Assembly: GCA_002425185.1 (NCBI GenBank)
Contig: DILT01000010.1
Span: forward strand, 1-64,000
Reading direction: 5' to 3'
DNA: 64,000 nucleotides
Origin: Flammeovirgaceae bacterium UBA5585
Lineage (GTDB): Bacteria; Bacteroidota; Bacteroidia; Cytophagales; Cyclobacteriaceae
Within the stretch, counting starts at the first letter, position 1. The number at the start of each line of letters is the position of its first letter. A model generated the notes under the pieces. The model ran no database searches. It saw nothing but the letters and a program-made list of their open reading frames with translations, and had not been told where the DNA came from. Of the stretch, positions 7,547 through 16,503 are shown in pieces. Position numbers and translations under genes: made by a program.

Positions 7547-7903
7547 ATGAGAAATTATAGCGAAAATATAATTGTAAAAATGACTTATCAGTTTGCCTTG
7601 GAGATCATGGAGTTTTCAGAAATCCTTCGGGCTAAAAAGCGATTTGCTTTTGCTGATCAGGTCTTGAGATCCGGATGTTCTGTTGGAGCTAATGTAAGAG
7701 AGGCACAAGGGGCAGAAAGTAAAGCTGACTTTATTCATAAAATGAAAATAGCACAGAAGGAAGCAGAGGAAACTGAGTACTGGTTAGAATTATGTGATTT
7801 CTCAAAGAGTTACCCAAAACCCGGAAAACTACTGAGTGATATAGAAAGTATTTTAAAAGTAATAAACAAGATTGTGTCAACCTCAAAAAAAGGGAGTAAA
7901 TGA
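7547..7903 (+). CDS. Four-helix-bundle protein, S23/IVP family (second copy)
   Basis: A second, clearly divergent 118-residue member of the S23 family: SVGANVREAQ at 45-54, then KADFIHKMKIAQKEAEETEYW (61-80), the most conserved helix of this subgroup. Its sequence differs widely from the copy at 2216, so it is not a recent local duplication. The gene is visibly more AT-rich than the mur genes around it. It lies between murE and mraY, with a CAATT/AATTG repeat immediately upstream and a related repeat downstream. The function is unknown. Insertion into an essential operon without polarity suggests it is tolerated as a neutral passenger or is used. Confidence 0.9.
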   Translation: MRNYSENIIVKMTYQFALEIMEFSEILRAKKRFAFADQVLRSGCSVGANVREAQGAESKADFIHKMKIAQKEAEETEYWLELCDFSKSYPKPGKLLSDIESILKVINKIVSTSKKGSK

Positions 7904-7910
7904 TCTGCAT

Positions 7911-7937
7911 TGAGAATTGGCTAATTGACAAATTGAA
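7911..7937 (+). repeat. AATTG word repeat before mraY
   Basis: GAGAATTGGCTAATTGACAAATTGAA holds three AATTG words in the 44 bp between the second S23 gene and mraY. Together with the repeat at 7513 it brackets the S23 gene. Confidence 0.5.
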
Positions 7938-7947
7938 AATTAATTAA

Positions 7948-9192
7948 ATGCTTTACTATCTGTTTGATTATTTAGACAAGCAATTCGACCTGATGGGAGC
8001 AGGTGTATTTAAGTACATCTCTTTCAGAGCAGGTATGGCAGCTTTTTTTTCGTTGCTGATCACCATTACATTTGGTAAGTCATTGATTAACCTGCTGCGC
8101 AGAAAACAAGTAGGTGAAGATATCCGCGACCTTGGCTTAGAAGGACAAATTCAAAAGAAGGGAACCCCAACCATGGGCGGGCTCATTATCATCGCGGCTA
8201 TTTTGGTGCCTACCTTATTGTTTGCACGATTGGATAACATCTATGTTATTCTGCTTATTGTCGCAACAATCTGGATGGGATTCATCGGATTTCTGGATGA
8301 TTATATCAAAGTATTTAAAAAGGATAAAGAAGGTCTTGCCGGCCGTTTTAAAATTGTTGGTCAGGTTGGATTAGGATTAATTGTTGGCCTTACCTTATAC
8401 TTTAGTGATGCTGTTGTGGTGCGCGAAGTTCAACCCGAATCTTTGGCGAGCATCAGCACCTTAATGTTGTTTCAGGATGAGGAGGAGAATCAGGAGCGTT
8501 TACTGAAATACAAAGATGTAAAGTCAACAAAAACAACTATTCCGTTCCTGAAGAACAACGAATTTGATTATAAGAATCTGTTTCCGTTTATACCGGATGC
8601 TTACACCTGGATAACCTATGTGCTGGTGGTAATTGTAGTAGTTACCGCGGTATCGAATGGCGCCAACATTACCGATGGCATTGATGGACTGGCTGCAGGA
8701 ACTTCCGGAATCATTGCGCTTACGTTAGCCATTTTCGCGTACCTCTCGGGCCGTGTCGATTTTTCCAGTTACCTCAACATCATGTACATACCCAACCTGA
8801 GTGAGTTGGTAATTTTTACTACTGCATTGGTAGGTGCTTGTCTCGGTTTTCTATGGTACAATGCGTACCCGGCCCAGGTGTTCATGGGCGATACCGGAAG
8901 CCTAACCATTGGCGGAGTGATTGCCGTGCTGGCCTTGGCCGTTCGTAAGGAATTATTGATTCCGGTGATCTGCGGGATTTTTCTGATCGAAAATCTTTCG
9001 GTGATCATCCAGGTATCATACTTCAAATACACAAAGAAAAAGTATGGAGAAGGTAGAAGAATATTTCTGATGTCGCCTCTGCATCATCATTACCAGAAAA
9101 AGAATTTGCATGAAGCTAAAATCGTAACCCGGTTTTGGATTGTAGGAATTTTATTGGCCATACTAAGCTTAGCTACATTGAAATTGCGATGA
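7948..9192 (+). CDS. mraY: Phospho-MurNAc-pentapeptide translocase MraY
   Basis: MraY moves phospho-MurNAc-pentapeptide onto undecaprenyl phosphate to make lipid I at the inner membrane. The 414-residue protein has about ten transmembrane helices, the Mg-binding GFLDDYIKV motif, [15 protein letters not shown] and the C-terminal HHHYQKK motif. It is about 50 residues longer than E. coli MraY; the extra part is a polar loop near 160-200 (rich in E, K, N), as in other Bacteroidota. Its stop overlaps the murD start as ATGA. Confidence 0.97.
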   Translation: MLYYLFDYLDKQFDLMGAGVFKYISFRAGMAAFFSLLITITFGKSLINLLRRKQVGEDIRDLGLEGQIQKKGTPTMGGLIIIAAILVPTLLFARLDNIYVILLIVATIWMGFIGFLDDYIKVFKKDKEGLAGRFKIVGQVGLGLIVGLTLYFSDAVVVREVQPESLASISTLMLFQDEEENQERLLKYKDVKSTKTTIPFLKNNEFDYKNLFPFIPDAYTWITYVLVVIVVVTAVSNGANITDGIDGLAAGTSGIIALTLAIFAYLSGRVDFSSYLNIMYIPNLSELVIFTTALVGACLGFLWYNAYPAQVFMGDTGSLTIGGVIAVLALAVRKELLIPVICGIFLIENLSVIIQVSYFKYTKKKYGEGRRIFLMSPLHHHYQKKNLHEAKIVTRFWIVGILLAILSLATLKLR

Positions 9193-10544
9193 ACGAACGG
9201 GTAGTCATATTAGGCGCTGGAGAAAGCGGAACAGGGGCAGCCTTGCTTGCCAAAGCCAAGGGGTATGATGTTTTTGTGTCCGATCAGGGAACCATTAAAG
9301 ATAACTATCGCGATGACCTGCTCCGGAATAAAATTGAATTTGAAGAAGGTAAACATTCTGAAGAGAAAGTTTTAAATGCTTCATTACTAATCAAGAGTCC
9401 GGGTATTCCGCAGAAGGCAGAAATCATCAAGAAGGCAAAAGCAAAGGGAATAGAAATTATTGATGAGATTGAGTTTGGATTCCGGTTTATCCAGGGAAAG
9501 GTAATTGCCATTACCGGTACCAATGGAAAAACCACTACTACGCTTCTTACTTATCATTTACTTAAAACTGCAGGTTTCAGTGTTGCCCTGGCGGGTAATG
9601 TTGGTGAAAGCCTGGCGCGCAAAGTAGCGCATGGTAACCACGATTGGTATGTGCTGGAAATCAGCAGTTTCCAGTTGGATGGCACAAAAACCTTCAAGCC
9701 TGCTATTGGCATCTTACTCAACATTACACCCGATCACCTCGATCGCTACGAATATAAAATGGAGAATTACGTAGCCTCTAAATTCCGCATCATGCAGAAT
9801 ATGGATGCTAAGGATCACTTCATCTATTATGCTGATGATGCCGTAATTACGTCAGCACTGAAAACCCAAAAGCCAACCCCACATTTGGTGCGTATCAGTT
9901 TGAAGGACAAGAACCAGGTTTACTACGATGGAACAGTAATGCAATTCGGTTTTGATGAAAACTTCAATGTTGCACAATCCGATACCACACTTAAAGGACC
10001 GCATAACCTCATTAATACAATGGCTGCGGTTTCAGCTGCTCATTTGGCAGGGGCAAAGCTTAAGGCTATCCGTGAAGGATTGAAGACTTTCAGGAATGCT
10101 CCTCACCGGTTGGAGCATGTGGGCACGATAAACGGTGTTGATTTCATTAACGATTCAAAAGCAACTAATGTTGATTCGGTTGTATACGCACTCGGCAGCT
10201 ACACTCAACCGCTCATCTGGATTGCCGGTGGTATTGATAAGGGTAATGACTACAATCTTATTAAAGATGACGTAAGCAAGAAGGTTAAAACGCTGATCTG
10301 CCTCGGAACAGAAAATGAGAAGCTAAAGAATTTTTTTGGCGGTGTGGTAAAAACCATTCTTGAAACGCAAAATGTTTCAGCGCTTGTGCGCATGGCACTT
10401 CAGGAAGCTAAGCCTGGTGATGTGGTGTTGCTATCGCCAGCTTGCGCAAGTTTTGATTTGTTTAAGAATTATGAAGACAGGGGTGATCAGTTTCGTAAAG
10501 CCGTACAGGAATTAAGGAAGGAAGTTGAAAATCAATTGGTATGA
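9189..10544 (+). CDS. murD: UDP-MurNAc-L-Ala:D-Glu ligase MurD
   Basis: The 451-residue Mur ligase begins with a Rossmann motif ([10 protein letters not shown], about 7-16), followed by [19 protein letters not shown] and the [10 protein letters not shown] motif, which are typical of MurD. It adds D-glutamate in cytoplasmic lipid II precursor synthesis. ATG 9189 is chosen because it forms the ATGA overlap with mraY and directly precedes the Rossmann fold. An upstream in-frame start at 9135 would lie inside mraY. The end overlaps ftsW by ATGA. Confidence 0.96.
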   Translation: MNERVVILGAGESGTGAALLAKAKGYDVFVSDQGTIKDNYRDDLLRNKIEFEEGKHSEEKVLNASLLIKSPGIPQKAEIIKKAKAKGIEIIDEIEFGFRFIQGKVIAITGTNGKTTTTLLTYHLLKTAGFSVALAGNVGESLARKVAHGNHDWYVLEISSFQLDGTKTFKPAIGILLNITPDHLDRYEYKMENYVASKFRIMQNMDAKDHFIYYADDAVITSALKTQKPTPHLVRISLKDKNQVYYDGTVMQFGFDENFNVAQSDTTLKGPHNLINTMAAVSAAHLAGAKLKAIREGLKTFRNAPHRLEHVGTINGVDFINDSKATNVDSVVYALGSYTQPLIWIAGGIDKGNDYNLIKDDVSKKVKTLICLGTENEKLKNFFGGVVKTILETQNVSALVRMALQEAKPGDVVLLSPACASFDLFKNYEDRGDQFRKAVQELRKEVENQLV

Positions 10545-11728
10545 ATAAACTAAAAACATGGGCTGATGAAAATCTGCAGGGCGATCGGGTGATCTGGGCG
10601 GTAGTATTCATCCTATCGATGATCAGCATTCTGGTAGTGTATAGTTCCATCGGCACCTTAGCCTATAAACGGGCAGTAAGTCCTGAAAAATATTTGTTTA
10701 CGCACACCATGCACGTGCTCATTGGTTTAACAGCCATGTGGTTTGCTCATCGGGTTGATTACCGGTATTACTCTCGTCTTTCGCGTATTGCCCTTTGGGT
10801 TAGCGTACCGCTATTGATTTACACGTTTACAAATGGCTCTACCATAAATGATGCTGCCCGTTGGATTCAGATTCCGATTATCGGTTCATTTCAGCCTTCC
10901 GATTTTGCCAGTCTGGCCTTAATTGTAAACCTGGCCAGCATGCTGTCGAAGCGGCAACAGAATATTGATGATATAAAGGAATCACTCATTCCTATTTTGT
11001 TTTGGTGCGGCATCATTTGCGGACTAATTGCCTTAACCAACATGTCTACCGCTGTATTGCTGCTCATGACCTGCATGTTGATCATGTTTATCGGCAGGGT
11101 GCCTTCAAAATACCTCGCCATGTTATTGTTTGTGGGTGTGCTGTTTGGTGCGCTCGCCTTTAAGTTTGGTGTGCGTGGCGGTACGGTAGTTACACGCATT
11201 ACAGATTTTGTTGAGTATGTAAAGGGTGAGAAGGAATTGCCATTTCAGGCCAAACATGCCCATATCGCAGTGGCCACCGGTGGCTTTGCAGGCAAGGGGC
11301 CGGGCAACAGCGATCAACGAAACATTTTGCCTCATCCCTATTCCGACTTTGTGTATGCCATATTGATTGAAGAGTACGGCATGATCGGTGGGGTAGTGGT
11401 GCTTTTGCTTTACCTGGTATTGTTGCATCGCGGAATGAAAGCGGCCTACAACAGCGAGCGGGCTTTTGCAGGATTGTTATCAGCCGGGTTGAGCTTTGAT
11501 ATTGTTTGCCAGGCGATGATCAACATGGGTGTGGTGGTTGGGTTAGGGCCGATAACAGGTCAGCCATTGCCACTCATCAGTATGGGTGGTACTTCGATGG
11601 TGTTTACCGGACTTTCACTGGGAATCATATTGAGCGTAAGCCGTGGCGAACGCGATGAAACATGGTCGCAGAAAACAATGAAGACAGAAGAACGAGAAGG
11701 GAAGAATGTGGAAGCAAAGGCAGCTTAG
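10541..11728 (+). CDS. ftsW: SEDS peptidoglycan polymerase FtsW
   Basis: FtsW is the SEDS glycosyltransferase that polymerises septal glycan with FtsI. The 395-residue protein has about ten transmembrane helices and the family's conserved loops (GSFQPSDFA, HPYSDFVYAILIEEYG, and GLGPITGQPLPLISMGGTS near the end). The C-terminal tail is charged and cytoplasmic. It starts within the murD stop (ATGA). The next gene, murG, is separated by an AAGCT-word repeat. Confidence 0.96.
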   Translation: MNKLKTWADENLQGDRVIWAVVFILSMISILVVYSSIGTLAYKRAVSPEKYLFTHTMHVLIGLTAMWFAHRVDYRYYSRLSRIALWVSVPLLIYTFTNGSTINDAARWIQIPIIGSFQPSDFASLALIVNLASMLSKRQQNIDDIKESLIPILFWCGIICGLIALTNMSTAVLLLMTCMLIMFIGRVPSKYLAMLLFVGVLFGALAFKFGVRGGTVVTRITDFVEYVKGEKELPFQAKHAHIAVATGGFAGKGPGNSDQRNILPHPYSDFVYAILIEEYGMIGGVVVLLLYLVLLHRGMKAAYNSERAFAGLLSAGLSFDIVCQAMINMGVVVGLGPITGQPLPLISMGGTSMVFTGLSLGIILSVSRGERDETWSQKTMKTEEREGKNVEAKAA

Positions 11729-11730
11729 AA

Positions 11731-11763
11731 GCCCCAAGCGATTAGCTTGAAGCTGGAAGCTTA
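11731..11763 (+). repeat. AAGCT-word repeat between ftsW and murG
   Basis: AAGCGATTAGCTTGAAGCTGGAAGCTT contains four AGCT/AAGC words in direct and inverted orientation, filling most of the 54-bp junction. The same word family is seen at 2183 and 48513. Confidence 0.55.
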
Positions 11764-11782
11764 AAAAATTATAAGGAAGGAA

Positions 11783-12949
11783 TTGAAGACGAAACAACCA
11801 TATCGACTAATCATCAGCGGAGGCGGAACAGGCGGACATATTTTCCCGGCTGTGGCCATTGCTAATGAATTTAAAGAACGTCATCCCGATGCAGCGATAC
11901 TGTTTGTGGGTGCACAAGGTCGTATGGAGATGACGCGCGTTCCGGAAGCCGGCTATAAAATTATTGGCTTGTGGATAAGTGGTTTACAACGTTCATTGAA
12001 TTTATCAAACCTGTTGTTTCCGGTTAAACTGGTGGTTAGCTACATCCGTGCCATACTGATCGTTAAAGAATTTAAACCTCATGCAGTTATCGGTACCGGA
12101 GGGTATGCCAGTGGACCGATAATGATGGCGGCTACACGCCTGGGAATTCCATCGGTTGTTCAGGAGCAGAATTCATTTGCAGGATTAGCCAATAAACAAG
12201 TTGCAAAGCGTGTGAGCAAAGTGTGTGTGGCGTATGAGGGTATGGAAAAGTATTTTCCAAAGCAAAAGATTGTTCTTACCGGAAACCCGGTGCGCAAAGA
12301 CATACTTGATGTTACCGGAAAACGCGAGCGGGCATTGAGCCAGTTTGGGTTTGATTCAGGTACTAAAACTTTATTGATTATTGGTGGAAGCCTGGGTGCA
12401 CGCACCATTAACGAAAGTATTTTATCCGGAATTGAAAAACTGATTGATGCGCGCATTCAAATCATCTGGCAAACCGGTAAAGGCTATTATTCAACCATTA
12501 AAGCCAGTCTTGAAAAATATGATTTAAGACGAATTCGGGTTTATGATTTTTTAAAGGAGATGGATTTAGCGTATGGTGCAGCCGATGTGGTGATTTCGAG
12601 AGCGGGCGCGCTTGCCGTATCTGAATTGTGTGTTACCGGTAAGGCCTGCATACTGGTGCCTTCCCCAAATGTTGCGGAGGATCATCAAACAAAAAATGCA
12701 AAAGCGCTGGCCGATCGGAATGCCGCCTTAATAGTAACCGACAAAGAAGCCGGCAATAAGTTGGTTGAAGAAGCTTTGAAGCTGTTGTTCGATGACCAAC
12801 TGACTGAAAAATTGAAATCGAATAGTAGCCAGATGGCAAAGCCGTATGCCACCCGGGATATTGTAAATGAAATTGAAAAGTTGATTGGCGCTGAAGGTGA
12901 GCTTGTAAAGAAAAGCAGTGGACAGTCTTTAGCTATGTTAGTGAATTGA
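11783..12949 (+). CDS. murG: Lipid II synthase MurG
   Basis: The GT28 glycosyltransferase adds GlcNAc to lipid I on the inner face of the membrane. The 388-residue protein starts with the diphosphate-binding GGGTGGHIFP loop and carries GTGGYASGP, QEQNSFAGLAN and the C-terminal SRAGALAVSEL motif. No ATG precedes the G-loop in frame, so the start is taken as TTG 11783, preceded by AAGGAAGG, an unusually good Shine-Dalgarno for this genome. It ends 4 bp before murC. Confidence 0.95.
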   Translation: MKTKQPYRLIISGGGTGGHIFPAVAIANEFKERHPDAAILFVGAQGRMEMTRVPEAGYKIIGLWISGLQRSLNLSNLLFPVKLVVSYIRAILIVKEFKPHAVIGTGGYASGPIMMAATRLGIPSVVQEQNSFAGLANKQVAKRVSKVCVAYEGMEKYFPKQKIVLTGNPVRKDILDVTGKRERALSQFGFDSGTKTLLIIGGSLGARTINESILSGIEKLIDARIQIIWQTGKGYYSTIKASLEKYDLRRIRVYDFLKEMDLAYGAADVVISRAGALAVSELCVTGKACILVPSPNVAEDHQTKNAKALADRNAALIVTDKEAGNKLVEEALKLLFDDQLTEKLKSNSSQMAKPYATRDIVNEIEKLIGAEGELVKKSSGQSLAMLVN

Positions 12950-12953
12950 AATA

Positions 12954-14354
12954 ATGAATGGATTAGATAAATATCGCAGCATCTATTTTCTCGGTATTGG
13001 TGGTATCGGCATGAGCGCACTTGCCCGTTGGTTTATTAAGAAGGGTGTGATGGTTTCCGGATACGATCGTACAGCAACCAGTTTAACAAAACAATTGGAA
13101 GATGAAGGTATGGTGGTGCATTACGATGATTCGATAAAAAATATCCCCGCAGAAGTGCTTCGTGATAAGGAAAATACATTGGTAGTATTTACGCCAGCTA
13201 TTCCCAAGGATCATAAGGAGTATAATTATTTGCTGCAGGAAGGGTATACCATTCTGAAACGGTCAGAAATATTGGGATTGATTACCAAAAACTACAAGAC
13301 TATTGCGGTAGCTGGCACCCATGGTAAAACCACAACCTCATCAATGGTGGCGCATATTCTTAAGTCAGCCGGAAAGAACATGGTTGCTTTCCTTGGCGGA
13401 ATCACTACCAATTATGAATCGAACCTGGTTATGCACGGTGAGGTTGGAAAAGATACCATCGTAGTAGCAGAAGCTGATGAGTTTGATCGTTCCTTCCTAA
13501 AACTTTTCCCGGAAATCGCCATCATCACCTCAGCCGATCCGGATCATCTTGATATTTATGGTAATCATGAAAGCATGATTACATCGTTTAAGGATTTTGT
13601 GCGACAGATTAATACGGGTGGAACCCTAATTATACAGGAATCGATAGCCGAAAAGTTAGCCGGAGATATAACCTCGCTAACCAAAAATATTTACAGCATG
13701 AGCCGGGGACAATTTTTTGCCGGCAACATTACCGCCCATAGCGGATTTTTTGAATTTGACCTGATGGGCTTCGGCCCAAAGGTTGAGCGTATCAGGCTCG
13801 GTGTCCCCGGTTTTCATAATGTAGAAAATGCAGTAGCGGCTGCTATTGCTGCACAGGCCTGTGGTTTACAGGTGGCTGAAATTAAAACAGCGTTGGAAAC
13901 CTTTCATGGCGTTAAACGCAGATTCGAATTTGTGTACCGAAATGATAAGGTGATTTTTATTGATGACTACGCCCATCATCCTACAGAGATTGATGCTTTT
14001 CTGCGATCTGTAAAATCAATGTATCCGCGCAAAAAACTTACAGTAGTGTTTCAGCCCCACTTGTTTACACGCACCCGCGACTTCGCTGAAGGATTTTCAA
14101 AAAGCCTTAGCCTGGCCGATGAATTGTTTTTGATGGACATCTACCCGGCACGTGAACTCCCGATAGCCGGAGTAGATTCGGACATGCTGATGGCCGGAAT
14201 TACCAGCCCGGTAAAAGTACGGTGCGGCAAAACTGATTTGATGGATAAACTGGCTCAACACGAAGTGGAAATTATAGCCACAGTAGGAGCAGGCGATATT
14301 GATACGTTTGTTCAACCCATAAAAGCTATGTTGGAAAAGCGATATGAAAATTAA
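12954..14354 (+). CDS. murC: UDP-MurNAc:L-Ala ligase MurC
   Basis: MurC adds L-alanine to UDP-MurNAc. The 466-residue protein has the N-terminal GIGGIGMSALA loop, AGTHGKTTTSS for ATP, EADEFDRSF, DPDHLDIYG and the FIDDYAHHPTEI motif, all diagnostic for MurC. Its last codons overlap the start of ftsQ by 11 bases, so the two are translated in a coupled way, the usual murC-ftsQ order. Confidence 0.97.
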   Translation: MNGLDKYRSIYFLGIGGIGMSALARWFIKKGVMVSGYDRTATSLTKQLEDEGMVVHYDDSIKNIPAEVLRDKENTLVVFTPAIPKDHKEYNYLLQEGYTILKRSEILGLITKNYKTIAVAGTHGKTTTSSMVAHILKSAGKNMVAFLGGITTNYESNLVMHGEVGKDTIVVAEADEFDRSFLKLFPEIAIITSADPDHLDIYGNHESMITSFKDFVRQINTGGTLIIQESIAEKLAGDITSLTKNIYSMSRGQFFAGNITAHSGFFEFDLMGFGPKVERIRLGVPGFHNVENAVAAAIAAQACGLQVAEIKTALETFHGVKRRFEFVYRNDKVIFIDDYAHHPTEIDAFLRSVKSMYPRKKLTVVFQPHLFTRTRDFAEGFSKSLSLADELFLMDIYPARELPIAGVDSDMLMAGITSPVKVRCGKTDLMDKLAQHEVEIIATVGAGDIDTFVQPIKAMLEKRYEN

Positions 14355-15108
14355 GTTCAACATTGGAAATAAAGTGAAAATAGGCATCGCGTTGGTGTTG
14401 CTCTTTTTTGTTATTGCCTTTAGTGAGCGTCAGTATGGTGATGTAACGGTTAAAGATGTAGTCATTAAAATTGAGAACATCCGCGAAAATCATTTTATCG
14501 ATGAACAGGATATCGTGCAGTTAATGCAGTTGGATTATGCTAACCTGAAGGGTGCTAACCTGAACAGGCTCAGCTTGAAGGAAATTGAAAATCGTATTAA
14601 AACAGACCGGTTCATTAAATCAGCTCAACTGTATAGCGATGTGAAGGGAAACCTGGTGGTGAAAGCAACCTTACGAAGACCGGTTGCCCGGATTGTCCGT
14701 GCCGATGGACCGGATGCTTACATCGGAGAGGATGGTACTATTATGCCGGTTTCTGAGAAATACACGTCACGTGTTGTCCTGATCAGCGGATCTTATGTGC
14801 GACAGTTTTTTTTGGTGGATAATATTCTGAAACACGATGATGGACATGAGTTAATGGCAATGCTGCAAACCATACGTAACGATGATTTCTGGCGCGCCCA
14901 GGTGGCGCAATTGGATATCGATAGCAAAGGAAGAATTTTCATAATTCCGCAAGTGGGCAATCAAACCATTGAGTTCGGCCGTGCCGATAAGCTGGAAACC
15001 AAGCTGCGGAAGTTGAAGATATTTTATAAGGAGATTTTACCTCAGATGGGCTGGAATAAATACAAACGCATAAGCCTTGAATTTGACGGACAAATTGTTG
15101 CTGAATAA
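14344..15108 (+). CDS. ftsQ: Cell division protein FtsQ
   Basis: A 254-residue bitopic membrane protein: a short basic N terminus, one transmembrane helix (about 13-28, GIALVLLFFVIAF), then a POTRA-like region (VKIENIRENHFIDEQDI...) and a beta domain with LRRPVARI. FtsQ links early and late divisome proteins in the periplasm. Its position between murC and ftsA and its topology support the call. Sequence conservation is low, as normal for FtsQ. Confidence 0.92.
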   Translation: MKIKFNIGNKVKIGIALVLLFFVIAFSERQYGDVTVKDVVIKIENIRENHFIDEQDIVQLMQLDYANLKGANLNRLSLKEIENRIKTDRFIKSAQLYSDVKGNLVVKATLRRPVARIVRADGPDAYIGEDGTIMPVSEKYTSRVVLISGSYVRQFFLVDNILKHDDGHELMAMLQTIRNDDFWRAQVAQLDIDSKGRIFIIPQVGNQTIEFGRADKLETKLRKLKIFYKEILPQMGWNKYKRISLEFDGQIVAE

Positions 15109-15145
15109 ATGACTAAACGAAACAACCACTATAACTAACACAATC

Positions 15146-16453
15146 ATGGAACAGGAAAAAATAATTGTAGGACTCGATATCGGCACAACAAAAATTTGTG
15201 TGATCGTGGGCCGCAAAAACGAGTTCGGTAAACTCGAAGTACTCGGTATGGGTAAAGCCGAATCGGAAGGCGTAGTAAAAGGTATTGTTTTCAATATCGA
15301 CAAAACGGTTTACGCTATTGAGAAGGCAATTAAAGAAGCTGGCGACCAGGCAGGTATTGATATTGGTGTAGTCAATGTGGGCATTGCCGGCCAACACATC
15401 AAAAGCTTCATTCAGCATGGAGGAATTACACGTTCTGCGAAAGACGAAGAAATCACCATTGATGATGTAGAGCGCTTGACGCAAGACATGTACCGCATGG
15501 TGGTTCCTCCCGGTAGCCAGATCATCCATGTAATGCCTCAGGATTACATGGTCGACTATGAAGAAGGTATTAAAGAGCCAGTCGGAATGTCGGGCGTTCG
15601 CCTCGAGGCGGATTTCCACATCATTACCGCTCAGACCAACGCCATCAATAACGTAAACAAATGTGTACGCAGGGCTGGTTTGGAAATTGAAGATCTTATC
15701 CTCGAGCCCCTCGCGTCAAGCCTGGCCGTACTTAGTGAAGAAGAAAAAGAAGCCGGTGTTTGCTTAATTGATATTGGTGGAGGTACCACGGATATCGCAA
15801 TTTTTTATGATAACATCATTCGTCATTCGGCAGTAATACCCTTTGGCGGAAACATCGTAACCAATGATATCAAACAAGGGTTGATGGTGTTGCCGCAACA
15901 AGCTGAGCAATTAAAAACACGTTTTGGAAAAGCAATTTCCGAGGAGGCAAGTCCGAATGAAATTGTTTCCATCCCAGGCATCCGCAATCGTTCAGCAAAA
16001 GAAATCTCTACAAAAAACCTGGCCAATATTATTCAGGCAAGGATGGAAGAGATTATTGAGATGGCCCATGCTGAGATTATCAGTTCCGGGTTTGAAAACA
16101 GGTTGGCGGGTGGCATTGTCATTACCGGGGGCGGTGCACAGTTAAGCAACCTGAAACAGTTGGTAGAATACATGACCGGTATGGATACCCGTATTGGTTA
16201 TCCAAACGAGCACCTCGGCAAAAGTAAAATTGAATCGGTTAAAAGCCCGATGTATGCCACGGCAGTAGGTCTTGTATTGGCAGGCTTTCGTTCGCTCGAT
16301 GAACGTGAAGATCGTTACCGCGAAGCGCGGGAGTTGGTTAAGCTTACACCAAAAACAAAACGCCCTGTTTCATCCAGGAATTTCTTTAATGATATTCTCA
16401 CAAAAACGAAGAGTCTGCTAATCGATGACCTGGACAGTAAAAATGAATATTAA
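15146..16453 (+). CDS. ftsA: Cell division actin-like protein FtsA
   Basis: FtsA tethers FtsZ filaments to the membrane. The 435-residue protein has the actin-family phosphate loops GLDIGTTKICV (N terminus) and LIDIGGGTTDIAIF, the adenosine motif GGIVITGGGAQL, and the SHS2-containing 1C domain. The C terminus has a basic amphipathic stretch (about 405-428, FFNDILTKTKSLL) suited to membrane binding. It is 37 bp after ftsQ and 50 bp before ftsZ. Confidence 0.97.
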   Translation: MEQEKIIVGLDIGTTKICVIVGRKNEFGKLEVLGMGKAESEGVVKGIVFNIDKTVYAIEKAIKEAGDQAGIDIGVVNVGIAGQHIKSFIQHGGITRSAKDEEITIDDVERLTQDMYRMVVPPGSQIIHVMPQDYMVDYEEGIKEPVGMSGVRLEADFHIITAQTNAINNVNKCVRRAGLEIEDLILEPLASSLAVLSEEEKEAGVCLIDIGGGTTDIAIFYDNIIRHSAVIPFGGNIVTNDIKQGLMVLPQQAEQLKTRFGKAISEEASPNEIVSIPGIRNRSAKEISTKNLANIIQARMEEIIEMAHAEIISSGFENRLAGGIVITGGGAQLSNLKQLVEYMTGMDTRIGYPNEHLGKSKIESVKSPMYATAVGLVLAGFRSLDEREDRYREARELVKLTPKTKRPVSSRNFFNDILTKTKSLLIDDLDSKNEY

Positions 16454-16503
16454 CTGAACGTCATAGTTGACATAAATGAATCAACCACTAAAACAATAAA
16501 ATC

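Noticed and set aside
7547..7903. Part of a diversity-generating retroelement (Avd)
   Set aside because: No reverse transcriptase, template or variable repeat is near; only the S23 fold is shared.
9135..9188. Upstream start for murD
   Set aside because: It lies inside mraY; the ATGA overlap at 9189 directly precedes the Rossmann motif.
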